Counted from the stretch's first letter, positions 14,603-23,999 are shown. The stretch is 64,000 nt of DNA from Veillonella sp. VA142 (GCF_003992135.1 NZ_RQVN01000007.1:16464-80463); one strand, 5' to 3'. The notes: generated by a model from the sequence alone, not told the origin. Numbers and translations: made by a program.

Positions 14603-15256
14603 TTAGCTTTTAGCAATTGTATATACAGGAATATCACCATCAAGATTTACATTAAATGCAAAGTCCGGTGCAACGTGACTTACGAAAGCACTGAACCATG
14701 CTTGGAAGGCAGCAGCCATGATGATTGGGTTCACGCCCGCTGTTTTCCAATAGGAAATTTGATTTTGGTGATTTCCGTACCAACTAAAGGTAGTATCAGT
14801 TTGCTCGATCACAGTATCGCTTGGGTCACAAGGCATACCATTTACATAATAGTCTTGCATCACAGTGTAAATAGCAGGTGCTGTTTGAGCGCTGAGTTTT
14901 TCTTTTGCTTCAGTACCACACATAGCCCCTTGTTTGATGAAAGCTTCTAATACTGCATCGATACCATCGTCGCCGCCACAATCAGTTAAATCTTTGATGA
15001 AAGTAGCTTCGCGAACGGAAGAGGTTTGTAATTGGTTGTGTAACCAACCGTGGATGTTGTTATGGTCGATGATGCGGTCCAACTGACGATCTGGAGGAAT
15101 TGGTTTTCCATATAAATCGATAGCGGTTGCATATAACTCATCAGCTAAATCGTCAAGGCGAGAATGTGCCTCTTTTTTAATCAATTGTTCACGTTCAGCG
15201 ATAAGCTGAATTTTTTTGTATAACCAAAAATGAATGTGTCCCAGTACTGCTGACAT
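14603..15256 (-). CDS. Hypothetical protein downstream of the siroheme-type reductase
   Basis: The 217-residue protein is soluble and acidic, with no signal peptide. It starts MSAVLGHIHFWLYKKIQ and has two cysteines of note (LTDCGGDDG, GAMCGTEAK). A helical N-terminus with LDDLADELYATAIDLYG is followed by a hydrophobic end (MAAAFQAWFSAFVSHV). I do not recognise the family. An AAGGAG ribosome site lies in the tail of the upstream gene, and only one base separates the two genes (stop TAA, C, ATG), so they are almost certainly co-translated. A role with the reductase, for example as a partner or maturation factor, is inferred. Confidence 0.7.
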   Translation of the reverse strand: MSAVLGHIHFWLYKKIQLIAEREQLIKKEAHSRLDDLADELYATAIDLYGKPIPPDRQLDRIIDHNNIHGWLHNQLQTSSVREATFIKDLTDCGGDDGIDAVLEAFIKQGAMCGTEAKEKLSAQTAPAIYTVMQDYYVNGMPCDPSDTVIEQTDTTFSWYGNHQNQISYWKTAGVNPIIMAAAFQAWFSAFVSHVAPDFAFNVNLDGDIPVYTIAKS

Positions 15257-15257
15257 G

Positions 15258-16445
15258 TTAAGCTCCTTTTCGTGCAACTTCTAATTTAGAAACAAGTTCG
15301 TCCACATCAATACCGTGAATTTGAGCGGCTTGCCATAATGGTTCTCCTGTGGAGGAAGGGCAGCCTAGACAACCCATGCCAATGGATTGTAAAGTAGGAA
15401 TTGTTTGTGGGTACATATCTATAATATCACGAATAATGGAATCTTTTGTAATAGCAATTTCAGATACATTGCGACCTGCGTTTAGTTTTGCCACTAATGC
15501 ATCGATATCCATGCCGTGAATATTAGCGGCTTGCCATAGAGGTTCCCCTGTGGAAGAAGGACAGCCAAGGCATCCCATCCCCATGGACTGTAAAATTGGA
15601 ATTAACTCTGGGTATACCTCGACGATATGACGAACGATCGTATCTTTTGTAATCAGTTGACCTGGTGAAAGTGGGGTGGCCCCTTTGTCGTTAGCAGGTG
15701 CAGCAGCTTCTGCAAGACCTGCATTGCCTTGTCCTGGTAATTTAACTACTGGTTCTGCAGAGGCTTTCGGAGCGGTTTCTGCAGTATTCACTGTGTCTAA
15801 TACAGCAGCTCGGAATGCATCGAGACCTATACGGTCAATGAACTGGCCCATACGCTCAATTTGCGCATTTTCTTTGTAGTATGTAATCATACGATCGATA
15901 ATTGTAAGTACTTCTTCTTCGGTAGCTACTTCTGTGATTAAGTCACCTAACCGTGGATGAGCACCAGCGCTACCACCTGCATAGATTTGCCAACCTTGAT
16001 CATTGCCGATAACGCCGATATCTTTTGTGATGGCTTCAGAGCAAGAGTTAGGACAACCAGACACACCAATTTTCATTTTAGATGGCATTTCTTTAGAGAT
16101 GTATTTTCGCTCCAATTGCATGCCTAAGTGTACGCTGTCTTGTTTAGCTCGTTTACAGAATGTCGTGCCAGGGCAGACTTTCACAGAACGAACACGATTG
16201 GACACAGTGTGCGCTGGTTCCAGGCCGAGCATAGCCCACGCTTTGTCCACATCTTCTGCGTTTAGGTTCGTAATCATGATGCGTTGAGCACCCGTAATTT
16301 TCAAAGTTGCGTGGAATGTGTTTGCCACGTCGATAAATTTTTGTAACATTTGAGGTTGTACGAAACCACCAGGAATCCGAGGGGTAATCGCATAGGTACG
16401 TTTTCCGTTTCGGATACGTTGTAAATTGCCTGCCACTTGTGCCAT
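15258..16445 (-). CDS. Siroheme [4Fe-4S] reductase half fused to two DUF1858 domains
   Basis: Residues 1-200 match the nitrite/sulfite reductase 4Fe-4S fold: CPGTTFCKRA (Cys91, Cys97) and GCPNSCSEA (Cys131, Cys135) form the C-x5-C and C-x3-C cluster ligands. After a Pro/Ala linker, two near-identical DUF1858 domains follow (about 263-327 and 333-395), each with ITKDxIIR and GMGCLGCPSSTGEPLWQAA. The catalytic half is short compared with assimilatory sulfite reductase, so it is more like small single-repeat NirA/DsrA-like proteins. Siroheme could be supplied by the tetrapyrrole operon at 34.8-41.4 kb. The substrate is not determined. Confidence 0.75.
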   Translation of the reverse strand: MAQVAGNLQRIRNGKRTYAITPRIPGGFVQPQMLQKFIDVANTFHATLKITGAQRIMITNLNAEDVDKAWAMLGLEPAHTVSNRVRSVKVCPGTTFCKRAKQDSVHLGMQLERKYISKEMPSKMKIGVSGCPNSCSEAITKDIGVIGNDQGWQIYAGGSAGAHPRLGDLITEVATEEEVLTIIDRMITYYKENAQIERMGQFIDRIGLDAFRAAVLDTVNTAETAPKASAEPVVKLPGQGNAGLAEAAAPANDKGATPLSPGQLITKDTIVRHIVEVYPELIPILQSMGMGCLGCPSSTGEPLWQAANIHGMDIDALVAKLNAGRNVSEIAITKDSIIRDIIDMYPQTIPTLQSIGMGCLGCPSSTGEPLWQAAQIHGIDVDELVSKLEVARKGA

Positions 16446-16879
16446 GTGTATCTCCTTATCTTTGGGTGTTTGTTGTAAGTTTTATTATTATAACGTATTA
16501 ATTACTATATATGACTAGGCGAAAGCCTATGTTATTAGTATACTATAAGAAGTGGTTTTTGTATGTAGCTGAAGCAACGAATTTTATTCACAAACTATAC
16601 ACGGCTTATACACGGAAAATTTTAAGTTACACACAGAATTATCCACACGAAGTGATTAAGTTAAGACAAAAATAAAAGTATATTTAAGGTGTCCTTGGAT
16701 TACACACAAAGTATACACAAGATAATCACATAGTTATACACATATTAAAGTTTGCTAGATAGATAGCTTAAAGGTTACACACAATATAGACACAAGATAG
16801 TCACATGGTTATCCACATAATAGTGTATATTTATCTTGATATATATTATATATTAATCTAGTTGTAAATAAGGGAATTT
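16446..16879. other. DnaA-box cluster, candidate oriC
   Basis: This 434-base gap without ORFs has matches to TTATNCACA at 16584-16592, 16639-16647, 16734-16742 and 16809-16817, all on the plus strand; two are the perfect TTATCCACA. Near matches TTACACACA recur at 16627, 16700 and 16775, and TTATACACG lies at 16606. An AT-rich stretch at about 16818-16860 (TATATATTATATATTA) could be the unwinding element. Nearly all genes to the right are on the plus strand and gyrA lies 1.4 kb away, consistent with leading-strand bias from an origin. dnaA and dnaN are not in the window. Confidence 0.6.
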
Positions 16880-18037
16880 ATGAAAGTATTATATGAAAAT
16901 GTACAGGTTGCTACCTTTGTAGAGCGGCCTAACCGATTTGTGGTTCATGTGGAGTTACATGGGCAACTAGTAGCAGCCCACTTGCCAAATCCAGGTCGTA
17001 TGTGGGAGCTCCTCTTTGTAGGGGTAAAGATGTATGTGGTGCATCATCCAAAAGAAGGTGCAAAAACGCAATATCGTGTGATCGGTATTGAACGTGATGG
17101 TGTGCCCATCATGTTAGATACTAATTATTGTAATGACATGGCGGAGTACATGATTGAGGAACAACTCATCCCAGGATGGGAAGAGTGGCGTGTGCTACGA
17201 CGGGAGTATACAGTGGGGCATAGTAGATTTGATTTACTCCTTACCAATGATAAGGAAGAACACTTTTTACTGGAAGTAAAATCCTGTACCTTATTTGGTG
17301 ATCAAGGAGCGATGTTCCCTGATGCTGTGACAGAGCGTGGCAGAAAACATTTGCTACATTTGCAAGAATTGCAACAAGAGGGATATCGTACGGGGATTCT
17401 ATTCTTGGTGCAGTGGGAACGAGCACTGTGGTTCTCCCCGGACTTTCACACGGATTTGGAATTTACCAAGACATTTATTGAGGTGGAGCCACAGTTAGAC
17501 TGGAAGGCTATGGCGTTGCAGTGGACACCAGAGTTTACTAAACCTACAGTAGTGCGTGAGTGCTTGTACAATGATACAGCGGTGCAACGAGAAGCGGAGG
17601 ACCGAGGGGATTACCTCATGGTCTTACAAGTAGAAGAGCCAGTGACTGTAACCATCGGCAGTAAGGGGGATATGCACTTTGAAGCGGGGTATTATATCTA
17701 TGTAGGGTCAGCGAAGGCGAATTTAAAAAAGCGTATTGAACGTCATAAACGGAAGCGGAAACAAAAACATTGGCATTTAGATTATTTACGTAGTGTTAGT
17801 ACCGTTGTGGCAGCTGTACCGATTCGCAGCTCCAGCGATTTAGAATGTGAATTGGCAAAGGCTATGAAGGCCATCAGTACAGATGAGGTAAAAGGATTTG
17901 GCTGTAGCGATTGTCATTGTGAGTCCCACCTATTCAAGATGGATGTGAATCCTATCCATGATGAACGCTTTATGATCGATGTGGTGGAACAGTTCCGTAT
18001 GAATCGATTAAATGAGGCCATGCTAGCGGTGGAATGA
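16880..18037 (+). CDS. SfsA-like nuclease fused to DUF123 (GIY-YIG-like) domain
   Basis: Residues 1-220 match SfsA: PNRFVVHVELHGQLVAAHLPNPGRM, and a PD-(D/E)xK-like motif near 120-135 (GHSRFDLLLTND ... FLLEVKSC). Residues 245-385 form a second domain with GYYIYVGSAKANLKKRI and KHWHLDYL, which is the DUF123 version of the GIY-YIG nuclease fold; a cysteine-rich tail (GFGCSDCHCESH) could bind zinc. SfsA is named from sugar fermentation stimulation, but the nuclease-like fold is better known than its function. SfsA is usually a single-domain protein of about 230 residues, so this is a fusion. No strong ribosome site is seen before the ATG. Confidence 0.85.
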   Translation: MKVLYENVQVATFVERPNRFVVHVELHGQLVAAHLPNPGRMWELLFVGVKMYVVHHPKEGAKTQYRVIGIERDGVPIMLDTNYCNDMAEYMIEEQLIPGWEEWRVLRREYTVGHSRFDLLLTNDKEEHFLLEVKSCTLFGDQGAMFPDAVTERGRKHLLHLQELQQEGYRTGILFLVQWERALWFSPDFHTDLEFTKTFIEVEPQLDWKAMALQWTPEFTKPTVVRECLYNDTAVQREAEDRGDYLMVLQVEEPVTVTIGSKGDMHFEAGYYIYVGSAKANLKKRIERHKRKRKQKHWHLDYLRSVSTVVAAVPIRSSSDLECELAKAMKAISTDEVKGFGCSDCHCESHLFKMDVNPIHDERFMIDVVEQFRMNRLNEAMLAVE

Positions 18038-18118
18038 TAAAATGGTATGAATATTTATGCGATATATACTTTTACAGACAATTAAATTTGGGTATATGGA
18101 AACTTTTATGTAAAAAGA

Positions 18119-18147
18119 TAGAAAAAAAGTGCATAAAATGGTATAAT
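18119..18147 (+). promoter_or_regulatory. Extended -10 promoter of gyrA
   Basis: TGGTATAAT ends at 18147 with TATAAT at 18142-18147. The -35 region at 18119-18124 is weak, which fits an extended -10 promoter. Confidence 0.6.
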
Positions 18148-18188
18148 AGGTTAGTTATATAATCAGTATTGTAAAATGAGGTGATACA

Positions 18189-20663
18189 ATGGAGGAAAAG
18201 GCTTGGAGCCATGGCAAAATTTTGCCGGTCCAAATCGATAAAGAAATGCGCAGCTCTTACATCGATTACGCTATGAGCGTTATCGTTATGCGTGCCCTTC
18301 CAGATGTGCGTGATGGGTTGAAACCTGTACACCGTCGTATTCTATATGCGATGCATGAAACAGGCATGACACCGTCGAAACCGTACAAAAAATCGGCTCG
18401 TATCGTCGGTGACGTACTTGGTAAATACCATCCACATGGTGATAGCTCTGTGTACGACGCAACGGTACGTTTAGCCCAAGATTTTAATACAAGATATCCG
18501 CTTGTGGATGGACATGGTAACTTTGGTTCCATTGACGGCGACTCAGCGGCGGCCATGCGGTATACAGAAGTTCGTATGTCTCGTATCGCTACAGAAATGC
18601 TAGCAGATATCGAGAAGAAAACAGTAGACTTTATGCCGAACTATGACGAATCTTTGGAAGAACCAACTGTACTTCCGGCAAAGATTCCGAACTTATTAAT
18701 CAATGGTTCTGCCGGCATTGCCGTGGGGATGGCGACAAATATTCCGCCACATAACTTAGGAGAAGTGGTAGATGGTCTCGTAATGCTTATCGATGATCCA
18801 GAGGTGGATGTGAACCAATTGATGACGGCCATTAAAGGGCCAGACTTCCCGACAGGGGCGTCTATTCTTGGTCGTGAGGGCATAAAAAAAGCCTACGCCA
18901 CAGGTCGTGGTAGTATTAAAATGCGTGCGAAAGCGCATATTGAGGCTATGACGAAAGGCAAACATCGCATCGTGGTCACAGAAATTCCGTATCAAGTGAA
19001 TAAAGCGCGCTTAATTGCAACCATTGCTGATTTAAGTCGTGATAAAGTGGTGGACGGCATTACAGCCCTTCGTGATGAAAGTGACCGTCGTGGTCTTCGT
19101 ATCGTCATCGAATTGCGTGCGGACGTGCAACCAGATATCGTGTTGAATAAACTATATAAACACACACAATTGCAAGATACATTTGGTGTGATTATGTTGG
19201 CGCTAGTAAAAGGACATCCAAAAGTATTGACTTTGAAAGAAGTACTAGGTCATTACTTAACGCACCGCCAAGAAGTCATCGTACGCCGTACAGAATTCGA
19301 CTTGGCAAAAGCAGAAGCTCGTGCTCATGTATTGGAAGGCTTGTTGATTGCTTTAGATCACATTGATGAAGTCATCCACACCATCCGCAGCTCTCAAACC
19401 ACAGATATTGCTCGCACAGCTTTGATTGAAAAGTTCAACCTTACAGAAATTCAAGCAAATGCTATCTTAGATATGCGCTTAGCTCGTTTAACAGGTTTGG
19501 AACGTGAAAAAATCGAAGAAGAACATGCAGCATTATTAGTGTTGATTGCGGATTTGAAAGCAATCCTAGCATCTGATGAGCGTCAACGTGAGATCATCAA
19601 AGAAGAGTTAATCGCTATGAAAGAAAAATATGGTGATAAACGTCGTAGTGAAATCACTATCGATACGTCTGACTTTGATGTAGAAGATTTAATTGCTGAC
19701 GAAGAAATGGTCATCACTTTAACTCGTCAAGGTTATATTAAACGCATGAATGCCAATGTATACCGTAATCAACATAAAGGTGGCGTAGGCGTTGTGGGTA
19801 TGAAAACGAAAGAAGACGATTATGTGGCACAAATTATGCATGTGCGCACGCATAATACACTATTATTCTTCACATCCACAGGTCGTGCATACCGCTTGAA
19901 AGCTTACGAAGTGCCAGAAGCATCTAGCCGTAACTCTCGTGGTACAGCCATCATCAACGTATTGCCTCTTAATGTAGGGGAAACAGTGACGAATATGATC
20001 GACTTAGAACGTATTTCTAGCGATGTAAACTTGTTCATGGTTACCAAACAGGGCGTGGTGAAACGTACATCTATCGATGAGTACCGCAACATTCGCCGTG
20101 GTGGCTTGAATGCAGTGGCATTGGACGAAGGAGATCAATTGATCTCTGTGGGCTTGACCTATGGCAACCAAGATGTATTGCTAGGTACGAAAAAAGGGAT
20201 GGCTATTCGTTTCCATGAAGTAGATGTACGTTTAATGAAGCGTGCTGCTCGTGGCGTGAAAGGTATCAACCTAAACGCTGGCGATGAAGTCGTAGGTGCT
20301 AGCATCATTCATGGTACTGGCGAAGAATGCCAAGTCTTCACCATCAGTGAAGAAGGGTATGGCAAACGCAATGTAGAAAGCTCCTATACAGTGCAAAAAC
20401 GTGGTGGTAAAGGAACGAAGAACTTTAAAATCACCGATAAAACAGGTGAAGTAGTAGCCGTAGAAATCGTGAATGACAATGATGAAATGATGCTCATTTC
20501 TGAACAAGGTAAGATCATTCGCTTTGATGTGAATGATATTGCTGTGAAGAAAAGTAAAGCTATTTCTGGCGTGAAAACACAAAACTTAGACGAAGGAGAT
20601 AAAATTGCCTCTGTGGCGGTAATCTCTGGGGAAGAGTTAAAAGAAGACGAAAGCTTATTTTAA
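18189..20663 (+). CDS. gyrA: DNA gyrase subunit A
   Basis: The 824-residue protein has the winged-helix and tower region, catalytic Tyr125 ([12 protein letters not shown]), and a C-terminal beta-pinwheel whose GyrA box appears as QKRGGKG near residue 738, which marks it as gyrase and not ParC. In the quinolone region [10 protein letters not shown] the residues equivalent to E. coli Ser83 and Asp87 are Ser86 and Asp90, so no common resistance change is seen. AGGTG lies before the ATG at 18189. gyrB is not adjacent. Confidence 0.98.
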   Translation: MEEKAWSHGKILPVQIDKEMRSSYIDYAMSVIVMRALPDVRDGLKPVHRRILYAMHETGMTPSKPYKKSARIVGDVLGKYHPHGDSSVYDATVRLAQDFNTRYPLVDGHGNFGSIDGDSAAAMRYTEVRMSRIATEMLADIEKKTVDFMPNYDESLEEPTVLPAKIPNLLINGSAGIAVGMATNIPPHNLGEVVDGLVMLIDDPEVDVNQLMTAIKGPDFPTGASILGREGIKKAYATGRGSIKMRAKAHIEAMTKGKHRIVVTEIPYQVNKARLIATIADLSRDKVVDGITALRDESDRRGLRIVIELRADVQPDIVLNKLYKHTQLQDTFGVIMLALVKGHPKVLTLKEVLGHYLTHRQEVIVRRTEFDLAKAEARAHVLEGLLIALDHIDEVIHTIRSSQTTDIARTALIEKFNLTEIQANAILDMRLARLTGLEREKIEEEHAALLVLIADLKAILASDERQREIIKEELIAMKEKYGDKRRSEITIDTSDFDVEDLIADEEMVITLTRQGYIKRMNANVYRNQHKGGVGVVGMKTKEDDYVAQIMHVRTHNTLLFFTSTGRAYRLKAYEVPEASSRNSRGTAIINVLPLNVGETVTNMIDLERISSDVNLFMVTKQGVVKRTSIDEYRNIRRGGLNAVALDEGDQLISVGLTYGNQDVLLGTKKGMAIRFHEVDVRLMKRAARGVKGINLNAGDEVVGASIIHGTGEECQVFTISEEGYGKRNVESSYTVQKRGGKGTKNFKITDKTGEVVAVEIVNDNDEMMLISEQGKIIRFDVNDIAVKKSKAISGVKTQNLDEGDKIASVAVISGEELKEDESLF

Positions 20664-20696
20664 TATCGGCTTTCTTGCCATTCTTAATTGAGTGGA

Positions 20697-20770
20697 AGGG
20701 AAGAGCACGGTATACCCCTCACAAACGGTATTTCATAATGTTTGTTCGGGGCACACCGTGCTCTTCTTAC
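20697..20770 (+). other. Structured intergenic element after gyrA
   Basis: Nested stems are visible: AAGAGCACGGT (20701-20711) pairs with ACCGTGCTCTT (20755-20765), CCCC (20715-20718) with GGGG (20748-20751), and ACAAAC (20721-20726) with GTTTGT (20740-20745). The structure spans 65 bases with a 13-base apical loop. There is no clear T-run, so it is not a standard terminator. It may be a structured RNA, a processing signal or a remnant of a palindromic repeat. Confidence 0.6.
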
Positions 20771-20893
20771 GCTTGTGGAATTTTATCAAATAAGGGGCCA
20801 AGAAAGACCACTTCTACAATGGCGCTTTACCGAGGAGTGGAGATACTGAGGTATTCTATGTTTACCTTTACGATAAGTTATGATACAACATGA

Positions 20894-20967
20894 GTAGCTA
20901 AAACAACAAGTAAGTCTAGCAAAGATTACACTAAAAAAGCACAGGGCGGCAACCCTGTGCTTTTTTT
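20894..20967 (+). ncRNA. Small RNA-like unit B with strong terminator
   Basis: GTAGCTAAAACAACAAG (20894-20910) and TCTAGCA repeat the sequence of unit A at 3766-3794. A hairpin with arms AGCACAGGG and CCCTGTGCT (about 20938-20961), flanked by A and T runs, closes the unit. A weak -10 (TATGAT) lies at about 20878-20883. The remaining 420 bases of the gyrA-to-DUF2156 gap hold the structured element and no credible gene. The RNA may belong to the same family as the ICE unit. Confidence 0.5.
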
Positions 20968-21083
20968 GCAGATAAAAATCACAAAACGTAAATGAGGAAA
21001 CTTTCCTGGATTGAATTTTATCGATGAATAGCATATAATAGTAATGTTATATCATAAAATCAGAGTATTAGGAGGCGAGTCCT

Positions 21084-22001
21084 ATTTTAGACTTCAAGCG
21101 TTTTACCTTAGAAGATAAGCCCCGTATTGATGCGTACTTCGGAGAGCATCATTATGAAGCGTCAGATAATAGTTTTACTACATTGTTTATGTGGCAAGAT
21201 GCGTATGGCATTACTTGGGCAGAAGAAGAAGGCGTGTTATTTATTAAAGGTGGTGGAGTGACAGAATCTCCGTTTATGTTACCACCGTTTGCTGGAAAAG
21301 ATGCGAAGTTTGTAGACGGACTAAACATGGCGAAAGCATGGTTTAAAGAGAACCAAATTCCATTTTTACTAAAAGGTGTGAATCCGATCATGATGGAACG
21401 GATGCAAAAGTTATGTCCAAACTGTTATGAATTTACGCCAGACCGTGACAACTTTGAATATATTTATCGTACCGAAGATATGATTACCTTGGCCGGTAAA
21501 AAATTGCGTCAAAAGAAAAATCATTTAAATCAATTCCGCATGCAATATTCCAACTATGAGTATATGCCTATTGATGAACATACGATTCCACTTTGTCGTG
21601 AAGCGGCAGCACAATGGGTGGAAACACATCATGAGGAGGGCATTGAAGATGAGTTAGTTGCTATTAACTTGCTGTTCGATCATTGGGATGCATTAGGCCT
21701 TGTAGGTGGGTGTATTAAACTATTCGGACATGTAGAGGCTTTCACCATCGGGGAAATGTTGAATGAACATATGGCGCTTATTCATATTGAAAAAGCAAAT
21801 CCAACGATCCGTGGCTTATATCAAGCTATCAATAATGAATTTATTCGTCACGAGTTTGCTGATACGAAGTTTATTAACCGTGAAGAGGACATGGGATTAC
21901 CAGGTCTTCGCACGGCAAAAGAGTCCTATAATCCAGACCATTTTTCTGAAAAATATGATGCTCGTTGCGCAGGTCATGTGAGTTGTGATGAACACAAATA
22001 A
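21084..22001 (+). CDS. DUF2156 protein with ATT start codon
   Basis: The 305-residue protein belongs to the DUF2156 (phosphatidylglycerol lysyltransferase C-terminal-like, GNAT-fold) family. The N-terminal motif LDFKRFTLEDKPRIDAYFG is typical and begins only at 21084. No ATG, GTG or TTG occurs in frame between the stop at 21069-21071 and a TTG at 21183, whereas GGAGG at 21071-21075 sits 8 bases before the ATT at 21084. A start at TTG 21183 would delete the conserved N-terminus. The C-terminal half contains GEMLNEHMALIHIEKANPTIRGLYQAI. Substrate unknown. Confidence 0.82.
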   Translation: MLDFKRFTLEDKPRIDAYFGEHHYEASDNSFTTLFMWQDAYGITWAEEEGVLFIKGGGVTESPFMLPPFAGKDAKFVDGLNMAKAWFKENQIPFLLKGVNPIMMERMQKLCPNCYEFTPDRDNFEYIYRTEDMITLAGKKLRQKKNHLNQFRMQYSNYEYMPIDEHTIPLCREAAAQWVETHHEEGIEDELVAINLLFDHWDALGLVGGCIKLFGHVEAFTIGEMLNEHMALIHIEKANPTIRGLYQAINNEFIRHEFADTKFINREEDMGLPGLRTAKESYNPDHFSEKYDARCAGHVSCDEHK

Positions 22002-22015
22002 ATGAGTATGTATAT

Positions 22016-22056
22016 ATTCCTAGAAATCATATACTAGATTTCTAGGAATTTTTTTG
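22016..22056 (+). terminator. Terminator after the DUF2156 gene
   Basis: Arms ATTCCTAGAAATC (22016-22028) and GATTTCTAGGAAT (22037-22049) form a 13-base-pair stem followed by a T-run. The remaining gap to 22267 is AT-rich with no gene seen. Confidence 0.93.
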
Positions 22057-22267
22057 CATTACATGATGAAAAATATTTTAACAGTTAATCCTATTAATTA
22101 TAATTAATAAAGACAATCAATTAAATACTTTTGTATTCTGTATTAAAGTATAATGTAGAAATCAATTTTATGCATATATTATGAGAAAAAGTCATATGCA
22201 AAAATTATTTTAATAGTGTATACTATAAATATATTATTGATATATATTATTATATTGGAGGTTTGTT

Positions 22268-22993
22268 ATGAATAAGAAAGTGTTAGCTTCTTTATTTGCT
22301 GTGGGTATTGCAGCAACAGGTTTTGTGTATTCCTCTGTTGATGCGCACGGTGTGTTCTTTGCGAATCGTACTGATGACAAAGTGCTTGTTCTTGGCGAAG
22401 GTGCTACAGATAATGCCTATAAAGCAGAGATGGTGAAAGATATTACAGGATATACTGTAGATGGAAAACAAGTTCCTGTAGAAATTGTGAAACATGAAAA
22501 AAATATTTCTATCGTGCCACCAGCTAATTTAGGGGTTACTGTGACTAATTTTGATTATGGGTATTGGACAAAAGATAAAGATGGTAAAACTGTTCACAAA
22601 CCAATCACAGAAGTACCAGGTGCTATAAAAAGTACACATGCGATTAAATACGATGTACATTACTGGGATGCACAAGCAAAACCTTTCTATAATGACAAAG
22701 CATTTATTCAAATCGTACCTTCCGTTAACCCATTAACATTGCGTAAAGGCGATAAATATGATATCCAAGTTTACAAAGATGGGATGCCATATGCCAATGC
22801 ACCATTACTTCGAGACTTAGTAAATGATCTGACTGCAGTCACTTCAGCTGATGCAAACGGTAAAGCTACCGTTGAGGTTACCGCAGATGGCCTTAACGTA
22901 GTAGGCGTAGAAGTAGCATTCCCAACACAAAATAAAGGGGAACAAAATAAATACTTCAGTGCATTATCTTTCTTAATCTCTCCTGAAGAATAA
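22268..22993 (+). CDS. DUF4198 periplasmic protein
   Basis: The 241-residue protein has a signal peptide (cleavage after about SSVDA) and begins HGVFFANRTDDKVLVLGEG, the usual start of DUF4198 proteins; many carry a metal-binding His just after the signal. A late Ig-like segment (ANGKATVEVTADGLNVVGVEV) is typical. Members are linked to nickel/cobalt uptake in other bacteria. A GGAGG ribosome site is present. The upstream 270 bases are AT-rich, and a metal-dependent operator is possible but not shown. Confidence 0.75.
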   Translation: MNKKVLASLFAVGIAATGFVYSSVDAHGVFFANRTDDKVLVLGEGATDNAYKAEMVKDITGYTVDGKQVPVEIVKHEKNISIVPPANLGVTVTNFDYGYWTKDKDGKTVHKPITEVPGAIKSTHAIKYDVHYWDAQAKPFYNDKAFIQIVPSVNPLTLRKGDKYDIQVYKDGMPYANAPLLRDLVNDLTAVTSADANGKATVEVTADGLNVVGVEVAFPTQNKGEQNKYFSALSFLISPEE

Positions 22994-23029
22994 TAAAATC
23001 ACGTTACGAATCGCATTCGTATAACTGAG

Positions 23030-23065
23030 AAAAGACCTTTTAGTATTACTAAGAGGTCTTTTTGC
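23030..23065 (+). terminator. Terminator after the DUF4198 gene
   Basis: Arms AAAAGACCT (23030-23038) and AGGTCTTTT (23054-23062) with a T-run. Confidence 0.88.
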
Positions 23066-23152
23066 TGTGTGTTTTAGGTGCTAGTAGAGACATATCTTTT
23101 TTTATATAATATATATACCTGTTATATAAATAATATATATAAAGGAGGATAT

Positions 23153-23761
23153 ATGACTTATTTTTGGGAAGGACTACTAATCGGTTTTGCTGTGTTGGCA
23201 CCCATAGGCATGCAGAATCTATTTATCATTAATACAGCATTGGTACAAAAGATATCACGCATCATTACGACTATTCTAATCGTAGCATTTTTTGACCTTA
23301 CTTTGAGTGTGACAGCCTTTTATGGCATTGGTGCCATCTTTGATATATGGCCATTTTTGAAAGGAATTGTTTTATTGCTAGGTGGGGTGGTTATCTTTTA
23401 CATGGGCTACACCGTCTTTAATTCGGAACCGAACGTATCTCATGTGGATACGAATGTAACCATCTGGAGCATTGTGACCACTGCCTTTGCAGTAGCGTGG
23501 CTAAATCCACAGGCGCTCATCGATGTGACGATGATGTTTGGTGCTGTGAAAGCCAGCATTCCAGAAGAGTCATCCATCTACTTTTTGTTGGGATATATCG
23601 TATCTGCCTTTGTTTGGTTTGGATCCTTATCGATGATGATCCATACATTAGCAAAACGCATTAAAATCTCGCAGCTTGTTTGGATTAATCGCATCTGTGG
23701 ATTGATCCTATTTGGCTATGGCGCTAAACTATTTTTAGATGGTGCCTTATTGTATATATAA
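23153..23761 (+). CDS. LysE-family amino acid exporter
   Basis: The 202-residue protein has six hydrophobic segments and the LysE signature near the start (GFAVLAPIGMQNLFIINTAL) and again after the middle (VAWLNPQALIDV). LysE/ArgO-type proteins export basic amino acids across the inner membrane. GGAGG lies 9 bases before the ATG at 23153; an upstream ATG at 23078 is not favoured. The substrate cannot be predicted from sequence alone. No LysG-type regulator is adjacent. Confidence 0.88.
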   Translation: MTYFWEGLLIGFAVLAPIGMQNLFIINTALVQKISRIITTILIVAFFDLTLSVTAFYGIGAIFDIWPFLKGIVLLLGGVVIFYMGYTVFNSEPNVSHVDTNVTIWSIVTTAFAVAWLNPQALIDVTMMFGAVKASIPEESSIYFLLGYIVSAFVWFGSLSMMIHTLAKRIKISQLVWINRICGLILFGYGAKLFLDGALLYI

Positions 23762-23855
23762 TTTATGAATTACCATTGCATCCTTTGATAAGGCATTGTA
23801 ATATAATAACTAATTGGGGTATGCGTTTGCGGATGCATACTTGAAAGAGCCGGCT

Positions 23856-23938
23856 ACGCTAGCTCTTTTTCTATGCCAGTAAACTTTCACAAAAGAAGTG
23901 TATAGAGGGTCTAGCAGTAGGCCCTTCTTTTTTATATA
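23856..23938 (+). terminator. Two hairpin terminators after the LysE gene
   Basis: A first hairpin (AGAGC/GCTCT, about 23849-23870) is followed by a T-run. A second has arms AGGGTC (23906-23911) and GGCCCT (23920-23925) with TCTTTTTT after it. Both lie before the Eis-like gene, so they insulate it. Confidence 0.7.
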
Positions 23939-23999
23939 ATAATACCATAAAGTATTCGAACTATTTTCTATGTACCATAGCGATGGAAGAGGGATTATT

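Noticed and set aside
18189..20663. Quinolone, rifampicin and streptomycin resistance changes in gyrA, rpoB and rpsL
   Set aside because: The main residues (GyrA Ser86 and Asp90, the RpoB cluster, RpsL lysine) look wild-type.
20675..20893. Reading frame of 72 residues after gyrA
   Set aside because: It covers the nested-stem element and has no ribosome site or recognisable composition.
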